Shown here piece after piece: positions 55,907 to 64,000 of a stretch of 64,000 nucleotides of DNA; within the stretch, counting starts at the first letter, position 1, and the number at the start of each line of letters is the position of its first letter. A program made the position numbers and the translations under genes. A model generated the notes under the pieces. It was not told the DNA's origin, did not search any database, and saw nothing but the letters and a program-made list of their open reading frames with translations. Source of the stretch: Emergomyces orientalis (lineage: Eukaryota > Ascomycota > Eurotiomycetes > Onygenales > Ajellomycetaceae); the NCBI GenBank assembly GCA_002110485.1, contig MOWL01000088.1, forward strand, positions 124,001-188,000, written 5' to 3'.

Positions 55907-58724
55907 TGGCGTTCCACCGTCGTGCATGAAGGACATGTATCTACCTATACATGCATTGTAACCTTGAGAAACTTACAAAAGCATACGGATTAGTCGATGT
56001 TACTTTATTTTCCCCCTTTTGGCCGCTCTCAGAGAAAACGAAAAAGAGCAAAATAAGGAGGGAAAAAAAGGGAGCATATCACCCGAGTGCAATTGGCCAG
56101 TTAGCTATATAATCTTATTCAGGAAATTACATAGCAAACTGCATCTCTGCCTACGGCCCGCTGTGAGTACGGCCCCTTTTGAAATGGTAGTGAGAGATCT
56201 TCACATCAAGGGGTATGAACCGGACATAAAGGTAAAATCTATGCCAGGCTCGGCGTCATTTCCATTTTTTCCCTTTTCTCCTTTCCATTCATTGTACCCC
56301 GTACTTCTGGCAGTTCATTCCCGTGAATAAAATAGCCGCGTTGATCGAACTAAGTGGGTGAACCAAATAATTCGAGGACAAAGAAACGCATCTGCGATAG
56401 TATTTCATACTTAAGCACGTCTGGAGGCAACGTATACTGCACAAAGAAAGGATTTACCATGACTCTGACATATATCGCGCATTATTTCCCGCAAAATAAG
56501 ATTGAGAGTAGCAGTGGCGGTTATATATAGTATTTCTTACTTTGTTACTGGAAGAGTGATGCGGCGCAGTACATATTTATAAGAATTGATATTTCTACTC
56601 TCCGTCAAGAATTTTGTTATTTTCCAAATCGACATAGTGTAGTATACACATGCATATGTCAGAAATACCGCAGCGTTGATGTATTTATCATGATTAATTC
56701 AACAAATTACTCGGACTGTTTAGTAGTGCTATACAACACTCCCTAAAAAATAGGCTCGGAGGTTCGAAGCTCTAATAGGCAGATGAAGCTCTTTATAGAA
56801 TAGAGGGAATTTGATGAGTATATTAATCAATCTTCTATATGCAATGATATATGCAATGATATATACACTCATAAAAGCAGTAGAAGATGTTAAGAATAGT
56901 AGTTCTTCGGCAGGGGGTTTCATCTTGCACCATAGCTGGAGAAATGCACTTCAGATACAGAGGTTAGGGACGAGCAACTTGGGCATAAAACTTTAGCGTC
57001 ATGTAGTATAAGGGTCCGACCAATTCTCTGTAATCTATGGCATTTATTAAGGTACGCAGGCGGTGACATGTGTAATGAAACAGCAGAAAATGTTCATGAT
57101 CTCCCGCCTCAATCCTTTTTGGCTGCTTTTTGGAAACATGATAAAGTTCCTTCTACGGAGCACTCCGTGCCACAGAGAGTTTCTCCGCAACTCGTGGGCC
57201 TACACTTCATGATATAGACGCTAGAGAGAGGTGCATGACCCCGTTCAACTTTAGCCCAGAAGGAAATCTGATTTATCAATTTCTAACTTCCAAAATGGGT
57301 TTCATGGTTTCATTCGCCCCAGAAACACTGCCCAATGGACCAGGATCCCCAGGCAAATCTGAAGGGTCAATAATATTTGGCCCTAGGGTCAACCCGGATG
57401 TTTACTATGTAGAGCCAGACTGTGGTTTTCTGCTAGGGATGAAACTCACCAGTTAGCTTAGCCGTTAGAGGCGAAGTGGCTTTCTTAGACTTCCAGCATC
57501 TTGGGCCACTGGTCACAGGCTGGGAATAATTAGTACCGAACGAGCCGGAGCTTCCATTTCTTCATGGATACTAGTATTAAATACTGCATAGGTGCTAAAG
57601 CAATTGCGACATGAAGAATAAGAAGAATGATAGAGAGGGAGATGTGTTGGTGTGTATATGCCGAAAGGAGTATACAGAAATGGGCTCGCTCTGGACATTC
57701 TTTGGAGTTGTATCTGGTCCTGCATAAATTCCTGGAAGGGATTATTTGGTTGGCATGCACAGGGTACAACTGGTAAAATTGGGGATAGACATTCAATTAT
57801 TGCCGCGTTTCTTATGCAAGGACTGAGGGGATTAAGAATTGGAATCAGGTTAAAAGAGCGATCGCACGTAGAAATACAGTTTAAAGCGAGCAAAAATTGA
57901 ACCAACTCGGCGGTGCTTTTTGACACCAGCGTTGAAGGGCGGCAGAGAACACCCCTCAAATCCCCGATCGAGCCTCGGACTCGAGCTCTCAACGGTAAGA
58001 ACTCAGGAACAGCTAGTCTAAGCCCGCAACCAAAGGAACTCAATCAAGGATCCTGATCTAGATTGAGTTTCCCCAGTGCCTCCTGGCCATGATTAGTCGG
58101 CTGAAATATAGTCGCATGGCACCTGCAAGGATTGGGATTTCATCGCCCGTTTTGCAGTCGCCACAAGCTTTTGCTCGTTCAATCATATGTGACAGGGCTG
58201 CCAGCTGAGGGACTGGAGCTCAAAACTACACTAATCTGGCCGCTAACTGTCACTCGTTAACTTTCTATTCATATGGCTGCATATATCAGTGTCTGCGGAG
58301 TCTGTCTGAAGAAGCCGAAATTACGCAAGTGGGAGAGCTGCGACGATCCACAGCAGCAGGAACATCGAGAAAAATGCTTTGGATGACTTTATGTGCCACT
58401 GCAGCAGAGGGCTTGTTACATATTTTGTAACACACGGTACCCAAACCGACTTTATCAAAGCTGGGGGGCGCTCTCTGAACTCTGGGTCGCTGGCTCTCTC
58501 CCCGCGCTCCTCCGCTTCCCCAGTTCTTCCAAGGGATTCTGTTTCCAGGACGTGCGTCGTGTGCAGGAGAGAGGGGGCGAAAAAAAGGAAAGAAAACGGC
58601 AGAGGTGCCAAATGGTACTCCGTACACAGATTTGTTGTTCAAAGAACCCCGATTTCATCTATCTGCCCGTTCAATTTTACGTTGGCAATTTTTGCTTCCT
58701 GTTTTGTGTGAACTGTTTGGTTCA

Positions 58725-58955
58725 TTAATCAATCGATCGAGGATCGTTCTCGTACTCCTGGCTGCCTTTATGCTCCCTGACTTTGGAGGGAAAAAACCGT
58801 TTCGGAACAATCCTTCTGAATCCTTCCCTTACTTTCTTGGGCTGGGCTCCAGCAGCCTCTGTTTCCGAATGACCAGCCTTCTTACGCTTTGACGAGCTTG
58901 GTAATCCAACTAACTTCGATCTACCAAAAGCCATTGCTTCTTCAGGCCACTCCAT
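58725..58955 (-). CDS. small basic unassigned ORF, 76 codons
   Basis: An open frame with a second in-frame Met at codon 8 (MAFGRSKLVGLPSSSKRKKA), a high Lys/Arg content and no recognised family. It stands alone in a long gene-poor region and has no splice partner that I can see. It could be a small nuclear-type basic protein or chance. Confidence 0.15.
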   Translation of the reverse strand: MEWPEEAMAFGRSKLVGLPSSSKRKKAGHSETEAAGAQPKKVREGFRRIVPKRFFPSKVREHKGSQEYENDPRSID

Positions 58956-59478
58956 TGACGTTAAAGGCGACGATTCGCGAAGTAGGCGGCGAAAATTACT
59001 CTATTTGGGATTTTTGAACTTTAACGCAAACGCATACGAGTAGACAAAATAGCCAACATCACACATAGTTTAAGGATCCGATGCGCAAATGGTATAGAAT
59101 TTTGGAGTGTGGAATTTGTACCCCAGGGAACGACGCAAAACTCTGTGCCTTGAACGCTGTTTAGGCCCTCAACCTCGCTCTTCCACGAACGTAGCAGCTA
59201 CACTCTGGTCAAGTCTCAACCCCTTTCTCAGTGGGGTGGTTCTCCATACTTCTCTGATTTCCAGGCAAACCTTATGTCCTCATTTCGGACGGGGCAAACT
59301 ACTTGGACTGGACGGCCTACGTTTGTAATATATCAGTCCGCTGGGAGGCCTGTTGATTGACCGCCTGTTCGCCTGGAGCATTGGATTTTTGCATGCTACC
59401 AATTACCCGATTTTCTTGGTTTTTTTGGTAAGGCGAACAGAAGAATAACAGTAAATAAAATTCCGATAACCGCCAGTT

Positions 59479-61871
59479 ATGCCTCCCAGAGCCAGGAGAA
59501 CTCGGCCAACGGAGCGCCGTGCCGCCGCAACATCAATAAAAGCCGACAGCGATGCGAAGCCTAATGGGATATTCCACTTCGTTAGCGTCAATCCATCCTC
59601 TGAGCTTCAAAAATCAGAAAACAGATCCGTAATCCGCTCGCACGCCAGCAAATACATCTGGCGTCAGCATCGCGCCAGTCGTGCAGATGGCAGCAATCCC
59701 AATTCTAGTACGGTCAAATCCGTCCCCTCACTAACAGAACCCCTAATATCTACAACTGGCTCGAATGCCACCGCAAAGGAAAGGCTATGGCCGTTAACCC
59801 CTGACACTGTCGAGGGCGAGGCAGCTCTATCAATACTTTGTCCGCCCGATGAAGCTAACACGTCTCCCTCTGAGGATGAAGATATGGCCGGACCCCGGGA
59901 GGCCTTGCCCGAAGACGACAATGCTGGGAGCAACGGAGATGCTGCCACTTCGTATACTTCAGACACCCAATCGGCTCAATCGAGCATGGCAGCAGCAGCA
60001 CATATGTACGAACATGAAAATAACGCGATTGCGGGTCCTTTTAACCTACTCATGACATTTATCGGGGAGCCGGGAAATCAGTTCCCTTCTATGCTTGGGA
60101 ATTCTGCAATTAGCAAGTTGATGCGATACGGTAAGCTACCTACTCCTTTCTCTTTACTGTAGTAATCGCCCACAAATCGCGCCAGAGTCTCATATTAATA
60201 ATATTTGACAATGTCAAATCTAGCCGCTTTTGAGCTTTGGCCAGGTCTCGTACTTGGTGCCGGAAACCAGAAATGGACCCAAGAAGACGTAGCACAAAGC
60301 TGGCTCCCCCGTGCAATGAGCAATCCAGCACTCTTCACGGCGTTCTTATACGGAGCCGCAGGTCATTTGCAGACGCGGAAACGGCTCGAGAGCGCACACG
60401 TAGCCCCTCAGACGCGCGAGGAGAAGCTAGAGCAGATTGTCTGCGAGACAGAGACCATCAAGCAGTTGAATAAAATGATGCTCGACCCGCAGCAAATTTG
60501 CACTGATGAAGTTATCCTGGCAGTGCTGTGCATGGCTTTTAATAGGATCGATTACTCCAATTGGACGTCTGATATTGATCCCGCTCCAAAGGCGCCCCTT
60601 CGCAATCTCCAATGGCTCGATGTATACGGCGGCCTATCACTAAATGATCAGCACGTTAAAGGACTTTTCGCACTGCTCCACACGAGAGGCGGGCTGGATC
60701 AGCTCAAGCTACCTGGATTGGCGGAAACCCTCTCAACGTAAATATTTTTCCTCTCCGCATTCATTCTCCTTTTTTCACCTGTAGTGTAAACGTATCTAAC
60801 CATCCTAGATCCGCAATAATGCTCTCAACCAAATATCTTGCGAAACCCCGCCTCCCCTTTGTACCCATCTTCAGAGAAAGTGCCGCCGGCAAAACACCAA
60901 GATGGCCAAGCCTCTCTTCAAATACATGCTCTATGTCCATTGACATGATAAATCTCGTCTCAAATATCCCACCCGTATCCTCGTCCTCGTCCTCGTCCTC
61001 CTCTTCCCCCCAAGAAAATAGCAATAGCATCACCACGAGCATCAACACTGAGAGCACAAGCAGCACCACTCATCCTGATGTTAACACTAACAACATCACC
61101 AACCTCAGAGATATCTTCTCAAAATCTAACCTCCCCATACCTCTAACAACTGTCCTGCGCAATATGCAAAACTATAGCGCCGTCGTAAACCTCCACTGCC
61201 AGGGCCTCCTCCCTTATCTCGAGCTCCCCGTAATCGCCGATAGGCGCAACTGGGTGCAATATGAGCTTTTAAGCCTGAAGCCCATACATGAATTTAACGA
61301 ATACACAGAAGACGCTGAAACTGATGCGATCAACAACAGCTCAAGCAGCAACCGGCCGGCCCCAATAATCCAACAACAACCCTACAACTACAAAATCTAC
61401 GAATCTATCCGCTTCGCAGCGATGGTGTATAGCATGCTTGTGATCTTCCCCTTACCAGCAGCCAACAGACCTTTCCCACGCCTATGTCGGATGATGAAGG
61501 CCGCACTCGTAACCGCGGAGATCGAGAATATTACCCCTAGCAATCCGAATCGCAATGATCATTGTTGGAGTGGGGCGACGGAGATATTGCTGTGGGTGAT
61601 GATGCTGGGCACCATGGCAGCGAGGAATACACCGACTGAAGACTGGTTTGTGGAGCGAATTAGAGATGTGGTAAAGGTTGTTGGGGTTAGGAGTTGGGAG
61701 CAGCTTAAGGGGAAAATGGAAATGGTTATGTGGATGGATTGTGTATGTGATGTGGGTGGGTTGGCGGTGTGGAATGAGACGGGTGCTGGAAATTGGACTG
61801 AGATTTGGAACCAGAGTATGAGCGGGAACGGGAATGGTATTGCGATTGCTGCAAGTGATTGGGTGTATTGA
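59479..61871 (+). CDS. fungal transcription-regulator-like protein without a Zn2Cys6 cluster
   Basis: Exons 59479-60130, 60224-60737 and 60809-61871 give 742 aa. The basic start (PPRARRTRPTERRAA) is followed by FHFVSVNPSSELQKSENRSV then IRSHASKYIWRQHR. This motif is common in fungal proteins that carry a Fungal_trans_2-like helical region but no N-terminal binuclear zinc cluster; some databases wrongly call them tachykinin family. The middle region (FELWPGLVLGAGNQ ... NPALFTAFLYGAAGHL ... IKQLNKMMLDP ... DEVILAVLCMAF ... DVYGGLSLNDQHVKGLFALL) fits that helical fold. Ser/Asn-rich loops follow. Its DNA-binding ability, targets and partners are unknown. All three junctions keep frame. Confidence 0.75.
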
Positions 61872-62617
61872 TAAAGCAATATCAATTTGGGGGGCCGAGA
61901 GGTGTTTTTTGATAAGGCGTGTCGCTTGTTGTATTAACTTGACCAACGATTCTTTCCATGCCGGGTTTTTATATTTTGGTTTTTGGGCAGTTTTTGTTCT
62001 GGCGGGGATTACTTCTAATGATGGATCATTTTTCTTGGTTTTGAATGGGTAAAGCGGGATTCTTGTTTCTCTTTGTTTTGGTGTTAATATGTGTGTTTAA
62101 ATATTTTCGGGACACCCCTTTTTCTTCCTTTCCGTTCTGTATCTCGTCCCTCCATTTGCTTGAGCAGTACCGTTTATACCCATCTGTGGAAGGATGCTCT
62201 GCTTTTCGGCATCTTGTTATTAAAAGGGGTGGATTGGCTTTCAATTGAGCCTCCATTTTTCTCTGCTGTCATTAGTTACATCAGAGATAAGAGTTAATAC
62301 CGTAAGTTGTTAGCGCTGCGAAAGAATATAATCTCAGCCAGCAAATCCATCCCGCAGATTTGACTCGTAAGTTTTCTGCTCTTCCCTAGTAATTGACATC
62401 CTTTAAGTGGTGAAAACAAAAAGGGAATGTCATAATCCGAACATCATAAAATCATCGTTAGCTTGGTTCTTCTCCGTTTATTATCCCCTCAATCATAGAT
62501 TGGTGTTCATCCAGTAATGGCTACAGCGTAGTGAAAAATGAAAACAAAGCCAGGTATGGAAGGCAAAAAAAGAACGTTCGACTGATGATAAATAGGAAAC
62601 TTGAACTTGCAATACAT
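61872..62617. other. convergent intergenic interval, about 750 bp
   Basis: It lies between the regulator-like gene and the minus-strand partial gene at the right edge. It is T-rich at 61950-62160. No gene was recognised. Confidence 0.5.
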
Positions 62618-64000
62618 CTACCAGTTCTTCTTCAAACGGATTCCATGAAAGCAATTTCGGGATATCTTCGGGCAACAAGATGGCACCAATGCCCCAATAG
62701 CGAAATGGCCCTCCATTTCATGAAAAACTTCTACACACTCGCCTCTCCCGTGAAGCATCACCTGATTAAAAAATGATGCCATGTTCAAAGGGTACCGATC
62801 GTCGGGTTTGTTGGGGACGTTAAAGTTGGATATTTCATTCTCTTCAAAACCGGCATTGAGTAGGGTATCTTTGAGGCATGAAACAATATCTCGCTCCGTA
62901 TGAAAGTTAACGCGGCCCTCGGGAGGTTGGCGATACCAAGTAGCCAAGAAGCAGAGATCCGGGAAAGCTCTAGGGTCAAAGGAAGAGAACAGATGGGGGA
63001 GCCGGTATCCATAGTCTGCCAATGTGAGCCCAACGCATAGAATATCCACACTTCGAATACTTCGCGGTAGCATGTCGGTCAGTGCTACGTAGACGCCGCT
63101 TCCTTGCACAGGGAGAAGTTCGAGATCGATTGTCAAACGGGTGAGGGGAGTAAAAGCCTTTAAATTCCAAAGCCCATGAATGTTTGCCACGGGAGTTGAT
63201 ATGCTATGAAAAGCAATTGGAGCTGTTCCGATATGGAGGTACTTCAAGGAGGTGTGCGAGCGAGTCTTGAGAATTTCAATAATGGAGTGAATTTCGGTAA
63301 CATATTTTCGCTGGCGCCTGCTGGAGGGACTGGCGTCAATTGGAGATTGCCTGAGTTTCGCAGAAGGAAAGACAGAAAAGATGGTCGAATGCCAACACGT
63401 TTGAGCCCAAGGGACCTAAGCACTGACGGCTTATTAAAGAAGCCGTTGTTTGAATTAATGTTGTCTCGATGAAGTGCGTTCAATGCTTCGCTGATCATGT
63501 CATTTTCCTGAAAATAGAAATTCCTACCCTGATAGGCATCAATCTGTAATTGCCACAAGGATGGGAGCAGGGTCAAAGACCACAAAAATATAAGGCAATA
63601 TTTATGGTAATTGTCTCGCCTCTTTTGTGTCCCAAACATCATCCGAATCATTATGTCCCTCCAAGCTTATTCTTGCCGACATTAGTGATGATAAAGGCTG
63701 GTCAAGATATCCCTCATAAGCACTTGCGGCGCATCTCCTGACCAAATGTAGGGTGCGCCTGGATCCACTGCATGACGTTCCAGGATTAAACGACTTAAGT
63801 TGGGCAGTTGAGCTAACAGCAAAGCCACTAATAGTCCACCTTGACGTACATCACTTGAGTGCGTCCAATCTTCCCGCTCGCTTGACTGAATATATTTACA
63901 GTTTCGTAACAGTCGACATATCGAACCGAGATTTATTGCCACTGCGGAATCCCCATCATGAAGTCGACGCCCTGCGCTAGAATAGACATCTTGCAGAGAT
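62618..64000 (-). pseudogene. partial F-box/LRR-like gene, possibly frame-broken
   Basis: The reading is open into the right edge, so the N-terminus is outside the window. Three frames carry protein-like sequence in order: edge to about 63682 (RRLHDGDSAVAINLGSICRL ... LLAQLPNLSRLILERHAVDP), about 63600 to 63300 (LWSLTLLPSLWQLQIDAYQG ... NKPSVLRSLGLKRVGIRPSFL), and about 63330 to 62618 (SIIEILKTRSHTSLKYLHIG ... LWNLKAFTPLTRLTIDLELL ... ISRNCFHGIRLKKNW). The spaced leucines (LPNLSRLIL, LLPSLWQLQI, LTRLTIDLELLP) recall fungal F-box/LRR-like proteins, but no F-box is in view. The first change of frame could be an intron. The second, near 63245-63330, has no good donor/acceptor pair that I can find. 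It may be a pseudogene or a gene with introns I could not place. Confidence 0.5.

Larger units (their letters stand above)
54013..59478. other. gene-poor interval, about 5.5 kb
   Basis: No gene could be supported on either strand. Short open frames occur (for example 55186-55395, 57235-57456, 57513-58043 reverse and 58725-58955 reverse). None shows a recognised domain, clean splice partners or convincing protein character. The 58725-58955 reverse frame, basic and reading KLVGLPSSSKRKKAGHSETE, is the least random. A 15-nt C run lies at 55892-55906. No transposase, reverse transcriptase, tRNA or 5S rRNA was recognised. The right end must hold the promoter of the next gene. Confidence 0.5.

Noticed and set aside
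56756..56790. B-box-like GGTTCGAA sequence, possible tRNA gene
   Set aside because: The flanking bases do not form a T-arm, and no acceptor stem or anticodon arm could be drawn. No other tRNA or 5S rRNA was recognised by eye; a covariance-model scan would settle it.
57513..58043. Minus-strand 176-codon ORF in the gene-poor interval
   Set aside because: It has high Leu/Ser/Cys content with no domain or helix pattern, and no splice partners. It reads like chance open frame.
1..64000. CRISPR arrays, insertion sequences, operons or riboswitches
   Set aside because: The sequence is intron-rich fungal nuclear DNA. No direct-repeat/spacer array or transposase-like reading was seen.

Overview
The window is nuclear DNA of a filamentous ascomycete (Pezizomycotina, most likely Eurotiomycetes, possibly Onygenales). 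The signs are many short introns (about 50-100 nt) with GT..AG ends and CTAAC/CTGAC-like branch points, first exons as short as 2-3 nt, fungal-specific protein families, and a dense run of housekeeping genes on both strands between gene-poor flanks. No bacterial, plasmid, phage or CRISPR structure is present. The species cannot be fixed from the sequence alone.

Layout. 0.1-1.7 kb: a divergent Ran-family GTPase with an unassigned ORF behind it. 1.7-5.1 kb: no convincing gene. 5.1-6.4 kb: a 2-oxoglutarate/Fe(II) oxygenase-like gene. 8.2-9.8 kb: an acidic RING-finger protein resembling Psh1. 11.5-13.6 kb (minus): RRP9. 14.0-14.9 kb: proteasome subunit PRE1. 15.3-17.2 kb: SAD1/USP39. 17.6-20.6 kb (minus): an unrecognised multi-pass membrane protein. 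21.1-24.1 kb: UTP13. 24.3-26.1 kb (minus): SPP2. 27.4-32.3 kb (minus): EAF1/VID21. 33.0-34.7 kb: MAK11. 35.3-37.1 kb: eIF2-gamma. 38.6-39.2 kb (minus): mitochondrial bL34. 39.7-40.3 kb: probable RNA polymerase I subunit RPA14/Ker1. 40.6-42.3 kb (minus): STE24. 42.8-46.1 kb (minus): an M16-family metalloprotease like yeast Sdd3. 47.1-49.9 kb: ZW10/Dsl1-type tethering subunit. 50.2-51.8 kb: YTM1. 52.1-52.7 kb (minus): mitochondrial uS13. 53.0-54.0 kb: ER cyclophilin B. 54.0-59.5 kb: gene-poor. 59.5-61.9 kb: fungal transcription-regulator-like protein without a Zn2Cys6 cluster. 62.6 kb to the right edge (minus): a partial, possibly broken F-box/LRR-like gene.

The central 40 kb is strongly biased to growth functions: five genes for ribosome synthesis (RRP9, UTP13, MAK11, YTM1, probable RPA14), two for mitochondrial ribosomal proteins, eIF2-gamma, two splicing factors acting around tri-snRNP/Prp2 activation (SAD1, SPP2), a NuA4 scaffold and a proteasome subunit. 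Several are divergent pairs with short shared promoters. The flanks (0-8 kb and 54-64 kb) look different: few genes, frame breaks and diverged paralogs.

I found no new multi-gene system. The items most worth a second look are the Ran paralog with a non-canonical switch II, the Dsl1-like tryptophan/acidic 'lasso' inside the ZW10 homolog, start codons split from or cut off by introns (PRE1, mitochondrial uS13, the latter also with a GC-AG intron), the unrecognised membrane protein, and the frame-broken gene at the right edge. All exon boundaries were placed by eye from splice signals and reading-frame agreement. No database search was made.
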